NCBI GenBank assembly: GCA_017436245.1
Contig: JAFSDN010000028.1
Span: 1 to 38,995 of the forward strand
DNA length: 38,995 nucleotides
Direction: 5' to 3'
Source: Clostridia bacterium
Lineage (GTDB): Bacteria; Bacillota; Clostridia; Monoglobales; Monoglobaceae
Shown: piece by piece, positions 1-7,922 of the stretch
Layout of the letters: every line of letters begins with the position of its first letter
Numbering within the stretch: the stretch's first letter is position 1
The notes under the pieces: generated by a model
Told to the model about the DNA's origin: nothing
Database searches by the model: none
What the model saw: the letters and a program-made list of their open reading frames with translations, nothing else
Made by a program: the position numbers and the translations under genes

Positions 1-71
1 ACTTATTACTTTCCAAAAATCCGTACACAAATGAATTTTAGGGAATAGTGAATAGTGAAGAGGTAATAAGT

Positions 72-101
72 AAAATCCGCACACTTTCGTGTACGGATTT
101 T
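72..101 (-). terminator. Intrinsic terminator after tRNA-Glu
   Basis: A 13-bp stem (72-84 with 89-101, one G-U pair in the minus-strand RNA) is closed by a GAAA tetraloop and ends in a run of U on the minus strand. It starts directly at the CCA end of tRNA-Glu, so it should end the tRNA transcript. Confidence 0.75.
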
Positions 102-176
102 TGGTGACTCCTAGGGGATTCGAACCCCTGTAGCCGCCGTGAGAGGGCGGAGTCTTAACCACTTGACCAAGGAGCC
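102..176 (-). tRNA. tRNA-Glu (CTC anticodon)
   Basis: On the minus strand the sequence folds as a full cloverleaf. The acceptor stem is GGCTCCT/AGGAGTC, the T-arm carries GGTTCGAATCC, and the anticodon stem CCGCC/GGCGG encloses loop CTCTCAC, giving anticodon CTC. The CCA end is encoded at 102-104. It lies downstream of tRNA-Met on the same strand and is probably co-transcribed with it. CTC is the less usual glutamate anticodon in low-GC Firmicutes, where TTC is the main isoacceptor. Confidence 0.95.
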
Positions 177-200
177 ATATTCAATTGTTATCCCTCGTAC

Positions 201-230
201 AAAACCCGTGTTGAAAAAAACACGGGTTTT
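201..230 (-). terminator. Perfect hairpin between the two tRNA genes
   Basis: A 12-bp perfect inverted repeat (201-212 with 219-230) has a 6-nt A-rich loop. It lies between tRNA-Met and tRNA-Glu. The U tract is only four bases, so it could be a weak terminator or attenuator, or a processing hairpin. Confidence 0.5.
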
Positions 231-235
231 AAGGG

Positions 236-312
236 TGGTAGCGGTAACTAGATTCGAACTAGTGACACTACGGGTATGAGCCGTATGCTCTAGCCAACTG
301 AGCTATACCGCC
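236..312 (-). tRNA. tRNA-Met (CAT, elongator type)
   Basis: The minus strand gives a cloverleaf starting GGCGGTA and ending TACCGCTACCA, with anticodon stem TACGG/CCGTA around loop CTCATAC (anticodon CAT). It lacks the unpaired 5' C and the GGG/CCC anticodon stem of initiator tRNA, so elongator Met is the best call. A tRNA-Ile2 read by lysidine modification cannot be fully excluded by eye. CCA is encoded. Confidence 0.93.
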
Positions 313-338
313 ATATACTTGTCCAAAAGACATATAAT

Positions 339-367
339 ATAATAGCACAATTAAGCACAAATGTCAA
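339..367 (-). promoter_or_regulatory. Sigma-A promoter of the tRNA pair
   Basis: On the minus strand TTGACA is followed after exactly 17 nt by TATTAT, 26 nt upstream of the tRNA-Met 5' end. This is close to the sigma-A consensus. Confidence 0.85.
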
Positions 368-425
368 GAGAAATTTTAAAAAAATATTAAATTTTTATAA
401 GAGATTAGTTTTTGATAAAAATATA

Positions 426-454
426 TTGATAAATAAGAAAAACTGTGGTATTAT
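426..454 (+). promoter_or_regulatory. Promoter of the structured RNA
   Basis: TTGATA and TATTAT are 17 nt apart, with TGG just before the -10 (extended -10). The predicted start (about 460-461) coincides with the first base of the 461-471 helix strand described for the RNA that follows. Confidence 0.75.
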
Positions 455-460
455 AATTGT

Positions 461-672
461 GCCAAACTATTGATTCAACAAAATAAGGGTGAACTCTATA
501 TTTTTATAATATAGGGAATTTTCCTCTATACTTTTATAGTTACAGATTGAATTTGATAAAAATGCAAATTCCTCTCTGTAACTATGGGAGTTTATCCTCA
601 TTTGTTGAGAATAGTTTGGCGACTATCGGAGTTTGCGTTTTTTTTGCGTCTGCTTTGGTAGGCGCATTTTTT
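461..672 (+). ncRNA. Unassigned structured RNA (6S-like candidate)
   Basis: There is no ORF here, but the region has its own promoter and terminator and long-range complementarity. 461-471 pairs perfectly with 610-620. 476-482 pairs with 601-607. 486-496 pairs with 588-598 with G-U pairs. Inside are hairpins 497-502/508-513 and 549-555/565-571 and a stem 536-545/576-585, which competes with hairpin 526-530/535-539. A long interrupted closing rod, an AU-rich internal region and a terminal stem recall 6S RNA, but the asymmetry of the internal loop is not typical. No tRNA, tmRNA, SRP or T-box motif was seen. The RNA identity is inference; the pairing is seen directly. Confidence 0.6.
645..672 (+). 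terminator. Terminator of the structured RNA
   Basis: An 8-bp stem (646-653 with 658-665, loop TTTG) is followed by six U (667-672). A separate run of eight T lies at 638-645 just upstream. Confidence 0.75.
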
Positions 673-757
673 ATATAATTTAGGATATTACAGCTTTCCT
701 ATTACAGTAAAAAACAAGTCCCTCTAACTCCGAACATCCAGTTTTTTGCAGCAAAAC

Positions 758-791
758 AATGACGGACTCTCCGCTTGGAGAGTCCGTCATT
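758..791 (-). terminator. Terminator of the oad operon
   Basis: A perfect 15-bp stem (758-772 with 777-791) with a 4-nt loop sits 22 nt after the oadA stop. The minus-strand RNA continues GUUUUG, so the U tract is short; the very stable stem still makes a terminator likely. Confidence 0.7.
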
Positions 792-813
792 ACTTTTAAT
801 TCTTTTAATTCAA

Positions 814-2231
814 TTAGGACAAATCTTCGATATAAAGAGTTCTCACGCCATTGCTGTCCGCTTTTGGAGCAGCCTTGGGAGCTTCCGCCTGAGCTCTGCC
901 GTCACGGACATCAAAGAACTTCTGTGCAACTTGGGGGAATAATGCATAGCTGAGAACATCTTCCTCGCACTTTGCAATTCCCTTTGTTTCCTGTCTGTAC
1001 TTTTCAAGCTCGGGTTCAATCAAGTCGGCAGGACGAACATCAATAACCTTATCGTCGCCAATTGCCATTTTGCGAACTTCTTCATTAACCTTGCCCGGAA
1101 GTTTTCCGTATTCGCCACGGAGAAGACCCTTTGATTCCTTTGAAATCATCTTGTATCTGCCCATAAGAACATTAAGAACCGCCTGAGTACCAACAATCTG
1201 GCTTGTGGGAGTTACAAGAGGAGGAAACCCGAAGTCTTCACGAACCTTTGGAACTTCGGCAAGAACTTCATAATACTTATCCTCTGCATTTGCCTGTTTG
1301 AGCTGAGAAATCAGGTTTGAAAGCATACCGCCGGGAACCTGATAAAGAAGAGTGTTGCCATCAACATTAAGAACCTTGGGGTCAAGAGTTCCCTCCTCCT
1401 TCATCTTGGTTGCAACCTTTCTGAAGTGAGCTGCCGCTTCACTGAGAACGTTCATATCAATTCCTGTATCGTATTCTGTTCCCTTGAGGGTTGCAACAAG
1501 GCTCTCGGTTGAAGGATTGGCTGTTCCGTTTGCCATGGGCGACAACGCACAATCAACAATATCAACGCCTGCCTGAATTGCCATAAGATTTGTCATATCA
1601 CCCGTACCTGCTGTGTTGTGAGTATGAAGGTGAATGGGAACACCAACCTTTTCCTTCAGCTTCTTCACAAGGCTGTATGCATCATAAGGCAAAAGAAGGT
1701 TTGCCATATCCTTGATACAGATTGAATCTGCACCCTTTTCTTCAAGACGGCAAGCCAAATCAACAAAGTAATCCTCGTTGTGAACGGGGCTTTGAGTATA
1801 GCTGATTGCAGCTTCAAGATGTCCGCCGTAGAATTTAACATATTTGATTGCAGCCTCTAAGTTTCTGGGGTCATTGAGCGCATCAAAACACGAACAACGT
1901 CAATACCGTTTTCAATTGACTTTTTGCAGAATGCTTCAACAACGTCGTCAGCATAATGCTTGTAGCCCAAAATGTTCTGACCACGGAAAAGCATCTGAAG
2001 CTTTGTGTTGGGAAGATGCTTTTTGAGAGTTCTGAGTCTTTCCCATGGGTCTTCGTTGAGGAATCTCATGCAGGCATCAAAGGTTGCGCCGCCCCAACAT
2101 TCAAGTGACCAGTACCCTGCCTTATCAAGAGTTTCAAGGGCAGGAATCATATCTTCAAGCTTCATTCTTGTTGCCGCCTGAGACTGATGAGCATCACGAA
2201 GAATTGTATCTGTAATAAACACTTTTGACAT
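814..2231 (-). CDS. oadA: Oxaloacetate decarboxylase alpha subunit, frameshifted
   Basis: This is the biotin-dependent carboxyltransferase subunit, which moves CO2 from oxaloacetate to carrier biotin. The N-terminus has the DTxLRDAHQS motif (residues 8-17), and the later [11 protein letters not shown] supplies metal-binding histidines. A Pro/Ala-rich tail ends the protein and no biotin domain is attached; that domain is encoded by separate upstream genes. The reading frame breaks at the minus-strand TTTT run (1885-1888). Restoring one T converts VRVLMRSM into the expected [12 protein letters not shown], and the rest reads through to a protein of about 472 residues. As written there are two pieces: 1857-2231, and a second frame open from about 1885 down to 814. 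A sequencing error or a recent mutation are both possible. A pyruvate carboxylase subunit B role is the main alternative, but the neighbouring oadB and oadG favour OadA. Confidence 0.9.
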
Positions 2232-2254
2232 AAGCTAAATCTCCTTTCAGAATA

Positions 2255-4084
2255 TTAACCGAACAGTGCGATGAGCACGCCTGCCGCAATTGCAGAACCG
2301 ATTACACCCGCAACATTGGGGCCCATAGCGTGCATAAGCAGGAAGTTTTGAGGATTTTCCTTCTGACCCACAACCTGCGAAACACGAGCCGCCATAGGAA
2401 CAGCCGAAACACCTGCCGAACCCATAAGAGGATTGATTTTGTTCTTTGTGAACAGGTTCATGAACTTTGCAAGAAGAACACCGCCTGCTGTACCAACACC
2501 AAATGCAACAACACCAACAAAGATAATCGCAAGAGTCTTGGGAGCAAGGAAGGTGTCAGCCGTTGCTGTTGCACCAACTGAAAGTCCCAGGAAGATTGTA
2601 ACAATGTTCATCAATTCGTTCTGAACAGTCTTTGCAATTCTGTCAACAACACCGCATTCTTTTGCAAGGTTACCAAGCATAAGGCATCCAATCAGCGGAC
2701 CAGCCGAGGGAACAAGAAGCGATACAAATACTGCAACCGCAATAGGGAATACAATCTTTTCTGTCTTTGAAACTTCACGGAGAGGCTTCATAACAATCTG
2801 ACGTTCCTTCTTGGTTGTGAGTGCCTTCATAATGGGAGGCTGAATTACGGGAACCAGTGCCATATACGAATATGCCGCAACTGCAATTGGGCCAAGGAGG
2901 TGAGGAGCAAGTCTTGATGTGACAAAGATTGCTGTGGGACCGTCAGCACCGCCGATGATACCTGTTGAAGCAGCTTCTGCAGATGTAAAGCCAAAGAACT
3001 GCATCATAACAATGTATGTAATGAAGATACCAAGCTGTGCCGCCGCACCAAGAAGAAGGCTCTTGGGGTTTGCAATCAGCGGACCGAAGTCTGTCATTGC
3101 ACCAACACCAACAAAGATAAGACAAGGATAAATTCCAAGCTTTACGCCAAGATAAAGAATATCAAGAAGACCGGGGGTGATACCACCTGCGCCGCCAAAC
3201 ATATCCCAATGAACATGACCGCCGGCAAAAAATTCTTCATGGAACATTCCTGCACCGGGAAGGTTTGTGAGGAGCATACCAAAGGCAATGGGAAGAAGGA
3301 GCAACGGCTCGAACTTCTTTACAATTGCAAGGTAAAGCAACACAAAAGAAATCAGAAGCATAACAATTACCTTCCAGTTGCTTTGGAAGCCTTTGATGAG
3401 CATTGCAAAGCCCGTCTGATTCAAGAAGTTTGAAACAGCCTGACCTGCTGTTATTGGCTCAACGCCAAACAAATCTGTAATTTCCTGAATTCTGAGCTTC
3501 GAGTCAAGTGCCCCATTCACAGTAAGGTCCATTTCTGTTGCAAGGGACTGTGAAATAATTTCAGCGTTCACCAAAGGAAGGTTCTTGTTTGCGGCTTTTT
3601 CGTCATAAGCCGGAACTGTTGCAGGAAGAACAATTACCTGTTCTGCACCTGCCTTAACTTCCTTTGAAACATTGATAAGGATACCGTCCTTTTCCTCAAG
3701 ACCAAGCTGAGCCGCCATCTGTCCGGGGAAAATTGTCTGGTTGTCGGGGTTCACAGTAATCAAAGCTGTGTCGTACGCCAAACGAACAAAAAGAATTGCC
3801 TCGGGTTCGGTTGACGAGTTTGTTATTTTCAAGGTTATTTTCTGAGCTTCGTTGTCATAAGCCGCTTCGTTAACGACAAAGCTGTTACCTTCGGGAAGTG
3901 CAATGGGCTCGGGAGCAACCGCACGGGTTGGAACCTCTTCAACCTGAAGCTCTTCCTCAGCAGCAGCCTCCGCAGCAGGAGCTTCTTCGGCAGGAACTGC
4001 CTCAACAGCCTCCGCAAAGCAGGGAAGTGCTGAAATCATCAGCATAAATGCCAGCAAAAAACCGGCAAGAATTCTCTTTTTCAT
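2255..4084 (-). CDS. oadB: Na+-translocating decarboxylase beta subunit with secreted N-terminal domain
   Basis: The protein has 609 residues, while the usual family length is about 370-430. Residues 1-25 are a signal peptide ending CFAEA. Residues 26-60 are an acidic Pro/Ala/Glu linker. About 70-200 form a beta-rich extracytoplasmic domain related to the one in the 4439-5341 gene. From about residue 230 the canonical multi-spanning pump domain begins, including [13 protein letters not shown] with the conserved Asp (D381) of the Na+ site. The subunit decarboxylates carboxybiotin and exports Na+. The start follows AAAGGCAG and aligns with the paralogue start. KK after the first pump helix suggests that helix runs out-to-in, which fits an external N-terminal domain. 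The domain's role is unknown. Confidence 0.9.
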   Translation of the reverse strand: MKKRILAGFLLAFMLMISALPCFAEAVEAVPAEEAPAAEAAAEEELQVEEVPTRAVAPEPIALPEGNSFVVNEAAYDNEAQKITLKITNSSTEPEAILFVRLAYDTALITVNPDNQTIFPGQMAAQLGLEEKDGILINVSKEVKAGAEQVIVLPATVPAYDEKAANKNLPLVNAEIISQSLATEMDLTVNGALDSKLRIQEITDLFGVEPITAGQAVSNFLNQTGFAMLIKGFQSNWKVIVMLLISFVLLYLAIVKKFEPLLLLPIAFGMLLTNLPGAGMFHEEFFAGGHVHWDMFGGAGGITPGLLDILYLGVKLGIYPCLIFVGVGAMTDFGPLIANPKSLLLGAAAQLGIFITYIVMMQFFGFTSAEAASTGIIGGADGPTAIFVTSRLAPHLLGPIAVAAYSYMALVPVIQPPIMKALTTKKERQIVMKPLREVSKTEKIVFPIAVAVFVSLLVPSAGPLIGCLMLGNLAKECGVVDRIAKTVQNELMNIVTIFLGLSVGATATADTFLAPKTLAIIFVGVVAFGVGTAGGVLLAKFMNLFTKNKINPLMGSAGVSAVPMAARVSQVVGQKENPQNFLLMHAMGPNVAGVIGSAIAAGVLIALFG

Positions 4085-4107
4085 AATTTGTCAACTGCCT
4101 TTCTTTT

Positions 4108-4458
4108 TTACTGGATGGTGCAAAGTGCGGCACCGGCTTCAACAGCCTGACCTGCATTTACCATAACAGCCGTAACCGTTCCGTCTGCACCTGCCATAAT
4201 TTCGTTTTCCATTTTCATTGCTTCCAAAATCATCAAAACCTGACCCTTTTTCACAGCATCCCCTGCCTTTACGTTAACCGAAAGGATTGTTCCGGGCATT
4301 GGGCTGTTTACTGCTTCACCGGCACCGGCAGAAGCCGCAGGAGCAGGAGCTGCCGCAGGAGCAGATGCCGCTTTGGGAGCACTTGCCTCTGTTTCGCTCA
4401 TAAGCTCGATTCCGATTTCATATTCTGTTCCGTTTACGTTAACCCTGTACTTCTTCAT
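4108..4458 (-). CDS. Biotin carboxyl carrier protein 2
   Basis: This 116-residue carrier shuttles carboxybiotin between OadA and OadB. Residues 1-20 form a short N-terminal strand, followed by an Ala/Pro linker (about 24-45) and a biotinyl domain with EAMKMEN; the biotinylated lysine is K82. The ATG at 4458 has AAGGAGAT upstream and lies inside the last codons of the preceding gene (20-nt overlap), so translation is probably coupled. A longer frame open upstream to 4629 only reads the acidic tail of the neighbour out of frame. Over the biotinyl domain it is nearly identical at DNA level to carrier 1. Confidence 0.93.
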   Translation of the reverse strand: MKKYRVNVNGTEYEIGIELMSETEASAPKAASAPAAAPAPAASAGAGEAVNSPMPGTILSVNVKAGDAVKKGQVLMILEAMKMENEIMAGADGTVTAVMVNAGQAVEAGAALCTIQ

Positions 4459-5341
4459 CTTCAATATCTCCTTCTTCATCATCAGCAGCTTCATCATCAG
4501 CAGCTTCATCGTCTTCTGCCATAAATTCAGCATCCTCTGCTGTTTCTGCAAATTCTTCTGTATCTTCAACATCTTCTGTTTCAGCATCTGCTGTCTTTTT
4601 GCAGGATGACTTTGAAACAGCCATAACAATAATCATTGCCAGAACAATAATCCAAAGCAGAATAACAGCAATATTCAACAGGTTGTCCTTGAGGAAAGCA
4701 AAGGAAAATCCACCTGCCTTGCCCACGGTCAGAATATTGTCAAAGCTCTGGAAGGTGATGCCTGCCTGACCTCCGTCTGAAGCCTTTGTCAGGTCAAGAA
4801 CACCGGACACGGTCTGAACATATGCCGCAAGCTTAATTTGCGGAAGTGCATCAGCCTTATAATCTGCAACTGTTGCAGGGAATTTAACGGTCAGTTCCTT
4901 TCCTGCAAGAACGGGCTTCTGAACAAAAATAATAACACCGTCTGCCATTTCAATGCCCATCTGAGGAGCAATGCTTGAAGGCAGAATGTTCTGCATATCA
5001 GCAGTTACTTCAATTTTTGCTGTGTCAAACTCCAATGCCGCAAGAATAATATCTTGTTCATCCTTTGTATTGTTTGCAATGGTGAATGTAATTGCTTTTT
5101 CGTCATTATTATAAAACGCTTCTTTGAGGGTGAGATTACTGCTCGCCTCAAACTTGGGTGCTTCGGGAGCAGGAGCAGGTTCTGTGGGAACCTCCTCAAC
5201 CTGAAGCTCTTCTTCAGCAACAGCCTCCTCGGCGGGAGCTTCTTCCACAGGAGCTGCATCAACAGCCTCCGCAAAGCAGGGAAGCGCCGAAAGCATCAGT
5301 ATAAACGCCAGCAGAATACCGGCAAAAATTCTTTTTTTCAT
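4439..5341 (-). CDS. Signal-peptide protein with one membrane anchor, paralogue of the OadB N-terminal domain
   Basis: This protein of 300 residues matches no family I recognise. Residues 1-25 are a signal peptide nearly identical to that of OadB here, followed by the same acidic Pro/Ala/Glu linker (26-60). About 65-215 form a beta-rich extracytoplasmic domain, moderately similar to OadB residues 70-200. A single helix at about 222-243 is followed by KSSCKK, then a strongly acidic cytoplasmic tail with DDEAA repeats. The start at 5341 follows AAAGGCGG; an upstream ATG at 5380 would overlap the preceding gene without a site. Position between two biotin carriers suggests an accessory subunit of the decarboxylase complex; that is inference. 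Confidence 0.8.
   Translation of the reverse strand: MKKRIFAGILLAFILMLSALPCFAEAVDAAPVEEAPAEEAVAEEELQVEEVPTEPAPAPEAPKFEASSNLTLKEAFYNNDEKAITFTIANNTKDEQDIILAALEFDTAKIEVTADMQNILPSSIAPQMGIEMADGVIIFVQKPVLAGKELTVKFPATVADYKADALPQIKLAAYVQTVSGVLDLTKASDGGQAGITFQSFDNILTVGKAGGFSFAFLKDNLLNIAVILLWIIVLAMIIVMAVSKSSCKKTADAETEDVEDTEEFAETAEDAEFMAEDDEAADDEAADDEEGDIEDEEVQG
4476..4505 (-). repeat. 15-nt tandem repeat in the acidic tail
   Basis: Two perfect copies of a 15-nt unit (4476-4490 and 4491-4505) and a partial third encode the DDEAA repeats of the acidic tail. Such repeats can change length by slippage without breaking the frame. Confidence 0.8.
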
Positions 5342-5364
5342 AATAATTAAACCGCCTTTCTTTT

Positions 5365-5727
5365 TTACTGAATTGTGCAAAGTGCGGCACCGGCTTCAAC
5401 AGCCTGACCTGCATTTACCATAACAGCCGTAACCGTTCCGTCTGCACCTGCCATAATTTCGTTTTCCATTTTCATTGCCTCTAAAATCATCAGAACCTGA
5501 CCCTTTTTCACAGCATCCCCTGTCTTTACGTTAACCGAAAGGATTGTTCCGGGCATAGGGCTGTTTACTGCTTCACCGGCACCGGCAGAAGCCGCAGGAG
5601 CAGGAGCTGCTGCAGGAGCAGGAGCCGCAGGTGCAGCCTGCTTTGATGCACTTGCTTCAGCATCGCTCATAACTTCAATTTCAATTTCATATTCTGTTCC
5701 GTTAACATTAACTCTGTATTTTTTCAT
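5365..5727 (-). CDS. Biotin carboxyl carrier protein 1
   Basis: This 120-residue carrier has the same plan as carrier 2: N-terminal strand MKKYRVNVNGTEYEI, an Ala/Pro linker, and a biotinyl domain with EAMKMEN (biotin on K86). The last 70 residues differ from carrier 2 at a single position (T69 against A), and the last 230 bases differ at about half a dozen sites. An Ala/Pro linker and separate gene are usual for clostridial OAD-type systems. It lies between oadG and the anchored protein gene in the same transcript. An N-terminal GGAGGTTT site precedes the ATG. Confidence 0.95.
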   Translation of the reverse strand: MKKYRVNVNGTEYEIEIEVMSDAEASASKQAAPAAPAPAAAPAPAASAGAGEAVNSPMPGTILSVNVKTGDAVKKGQVLMILEAMKMENEIMAGADGTVTAVMVNAGQAVEAGAALCTIQ

Positions 5728-5785
5728 TTCAAAACCTCCAAACTGATTTTGTAAACTTTTGTTGAGTGATCACAAATGAAAGCGG

Positions 5786-6061
5786 TTAAACTTTCTTAAA
5801 GGATTTTACTCTGATGTTGTTCACATCTGTGCCAAGCTCTTCTGCAATTACCGTGCAAACAGCAGCAATAACTTCCTGCTTGTTATGTATGGGCTGTGCA
5901 GCTGCCGTATTTGCCCCGACAGGTGCTGCCGCAGGTGCTTTGACAGGAGTCTTTGCAAAATTTCTGAAAATCATTCCCATAACGGTGCAAAGAACAATTA
6001 TGCAAATCAGACCAACAAAAACCGTTCCCATACCCATAAGGCATACAAACAAATTCGACAT
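5786..6061 (-). CDS. oadG: Oxaloacetate decarboxylase gamma subunit
   Basis: This is a small membrane subunit (91 residues) that holds the decarboxylase complex together. Residues 4-32 form a single membrane helix, followed by an Ala/Pro linker and a C-terminal helical piece ending IRVKSFKKV, typical of the OadG family. The start at 6061 is chosen because GGGAGG lies at proper distance upstream; an ATG ten codons earlier has no site. It is the first gene of the operon. Confidence 0.85.
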   Translation of the reverse strand: MSNLFVCLMGMGTVFVGLICIIVLCTVMGMIFRNFAKTPVKAPAAAPVGANTAAAQPIHNKQEVIAAVCTVIAEELGTDVNNIRVKSFKKV

Positions 6062-6106
6062 CACAGACGTCCTCCCTTCATTTGAATTCAAATTTTCTCC
6101 ATCATA

Positions 6107-6135
6107 ACTATAACACCCTTTTGGGAAAATTTCAA
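6107..6135 (-). promoter_or_regulatory. Promoter of the oad operon
   Basis: On the minus strand TTGAAA and TATAGT are 17 nt apart, about 45 nt before the oadG start. It diverges from the promoter of the AI-2E permease gene. Confidence 0.7.
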
Positions 6136-6193
6136 GGGTTATATCAAAAGTTTTGTCAAAAATTTAACATTTTTTTAACATTTAAGAAATTAC

Positions 6194-6222
6194 TTGCCAT
6201 AATTCCGTTTTTCCTATATAAT
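6194..6222 (+). promoter_or_regulatory. Promoter of the AI-2E permease gene
   Basis: TTGCCA and TATAAT are 17 nt apart, ending 30 nt before the ATG at 6252. AAGGAG at 6238-6243 is the ribosome binding site. Confidence 0.8.
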
Positions 6223-6251
6223 ACATATATATCTTTCAAGGAGCGTTAGCT

Positions 6252-7439
6252 ATGGAATCATTTTTAAAAAACAAAAAAAACCTTACGGCATGGATTGTTT
6301 CACTGGTGGCGGTTTGCACCCTGATTTTTCTGGGCATACAAAACATTGACACGGTGGCAGACGCTTTGATGTGGCTTTTGAGCCTTATTTCGCCGCTAAT
6401 CACAGGAGTTGTAATTGCCGTGATTCTGAACGTTCCCATGCGTTTTATCCAATCACATTTATGGCAAAAAACAAAAAAAGCATGGCTGTGCAGGCTGCGC
6501 AGACCTGTTGCCTTTATTTTATCCCTTATTCTGATTGCAGGAATTATTCTTGGAATTATATGGCTGGTAATCCCCGAGCTTGTCAAGGCATTCACCATTG
6601 CGGCACAAGGAATCGGAGCGTTTGTCAAGCGCATCACCTCCATGAGCACCGAAGAAATCTCAGATATGCCCCTTGGAAACTTTCTGTTGGGCTTTGACTG
6701 GGAAAATATATACGCAAACATACAGGAATGGCTGAGAAACCAAGGCGGAAACATCGTGAGCACCGCCTTTGGAACTCTGACGACCTTAATCGGAGGAATA
6801 TTCAACATTGTTGTTGCCTTTGTCTTTGCAATATATATTCTCTTTAATAAAGAAAAACTCAAAAGACAGCTCCGCCGTCTGCTTTGTGCGTGGTTACCGG
6901 ACGGAGTCAGTCAATGGCTGATTCATGCGGCTTCGGTCACAAGCATAAGCTTCCGTAACTTCATTGCCGGACAATCAATTGAAGCAATTATTCTGGGCGG
7001 ATTGTGTACCCTTGGAATGTTCATTCTCCAAATTCCCTATGCGCCAATGGTGGGTGCTCTGGTTGGAGTAACAGCTCTGATTCCCGTGGCAGGTGCATTC
7101 ATCGGGGCAGGGGTTGGTGCGTTCATAATCCTTACTGCCGCTCCCGTAAAAGCCATTGTGTTTTTGATTTTTATTCTGATTTTGCAGCAGCTTGAGGAAA
7201 ATCTGATTTATCCCAAAGTAATCGGAAGCAAGCTGAATCTGTCGCCAATCTGGATTCTTGCGGCAATCACCGTGGGCGGAGGAATTGCAGGAGCCCTTGG
7301 AATGCTTGTGAGCGTTCCGGCAACGGCAACAGCATACACCCTGTTGAAGGAAGCAACCGAAAAACGTGAAGAAAAACGTTGCAATTCTGTAAAAAAACAA
7401 AAAGTAAAGATAACTGAAAAGGCGGATAAAAATGGCTAA
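6252..7439 (+). CDS. AI-2E family transporter (YdbI/PerM-like permease)
   Basis: A 395-residue polytopic membrane protein of the AI-2E transporter family (TqsA/PerM/YdbI). It has helices near residues 12-30, 38-60 and 86-107, an extracytoplasmic segment (about 110-170), then a cluster of helices from 175 on. The family signature QQLEENLIYPKVIG lies near residue 312. The C-terminus is a Lys-rich cytoplasmic tail. Members export small molecules or ions such as Na+; the substrate cannot be told from sequence. Its 3' end overlaps ybaK by 8 nt, so the two are co-transcribed. Confidence 0.92.
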   Translation: MESFLKNKKNLTAWIVSLVAVCTLIFLGIQNIDTVADALMWLLSLISPLITGVVIAVILNVPMRFIQSHLWQKTKKAWLCRLRRPVAFILSLILIAGIILGIIWLVIPELVKAFTIAAQGIGAFVKRITSMSTEEISDMPLGNFLLGFDWENIYANIQEWLRNQGGNIVSTAFGTLTTLIGGIFNIVVAFVFAIYILFNKEKLKRQLRRLLCAWLPDGVSQWLIHAASVTSISFRNFIAGQSIEAIILGGLCTLGMFILQIPYAPMVGALVGVTALIPVAGAFIGAGVGAFIILTAAPVKAIVFLIFILILQQLEENLIYPKVIGSKLNLSPIWILAAITVGGGIAGALGMLVSVPATATAYTLLKEATEKREEKRCNSVKKQKVKITEKADKNG

Positions 7440-7914
7440 GGAAAAGAACATAAAAACAAATGCAGTCCGTATTGCCGAAACTGCAAAAATAGATTTTGAA
7501 GCAATTAATTATGAAAGTGATGGGTTCATGGAAGGCACAGCAATTGCCCACAAGCTGGGTCAGCCCTATGCACAAACCTTCAAAACCCTTGTGACCAAAG
7601 GGAAGCCCGGACAGTTTTTTGTTTTTGTTGTGCCTGTTTCTGACGAGCTTGACCTGAAAAAGGCAGCAAAAGCCGTGGGTGAAAAGTCAGTTGAAATGCT
7701 CCCTGTAAAGGATTTGCTTGCCACAACAGGCTACGTCCGTGGCGGATGCAGTCCCATCGGAATGAAAAAAGCCTTCCCCACGGTTATCCACAAAAGTGCC
7801 GCCGAATTTGACAGAATTATGTTCAGCGACGGCAGACTGGGAACACAACTGAAAATGAGTCCCAATGACCTTGCAATGCTGATAAACGGAAAGTTTGAGG
7901 ACATCACAAGATGA
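7432..7914 (+). CDS. ybaK: Cys-tRNA(Pro)/Cys-tRNA(Cys) deacylase, YbaK family
   Basis: This 160-residue protein of the YbaK/EbsC family removes cysteine wrongly attached to tRNA-Pro. The family core is intact: KTLVTK near residue 46, the conserved lysine and GGCSPIG (about 104-110) that line the active site, then MFSDGRLG. Length fits the family. AAGGCGG lies upstream of the ATG, inside the end of the permease gene. It converges with pdxY with only 8 bp between the two stops, and no separate terminator is visible. Confidence 0.94.
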   Translation: MAKEKNIKTNAVRIAETAKIDFEAINYESDGFMEGTAIAHKLGQPYAQTFKTLVTKGKPGQFFVFVVPVSDELDLKKAAKAVGEKSVEMLPVKDLLATTGYVRGGCSPIGMKKAFPTVIHKSAAEFDRIMFSDGRLGTQLKMSPNDLAMLINGKFEDITR

Positions 7915-7922
7915 TAAATCTG

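Noticed and set aside
759-953. Small plus-strand ORF
   Set aside because: It overlaps the oad terminator hairpin and the end of oadA on the other strand, has no ribosome binding site, and its composition is that of an antisense shadow.
1857-1890. Programmed frameshift in oadA
   Set aside because: No slippery heptamer, stimulatory stem or internal Shine-Dalgarno sequence is evident, and the family is not known to use frameshifting; a lost T explains it simply.
4459-4629. Upstream extension of biotin carrier 2 (173-residue open frame)
   Set aside because: It reads the acidic tail of the neighbouring gene in another frame, is rich in Met/Lys/Leu, and lacks a ribosome binding site; the ATG at 4458 has a strong one and aligns with carrier 1.
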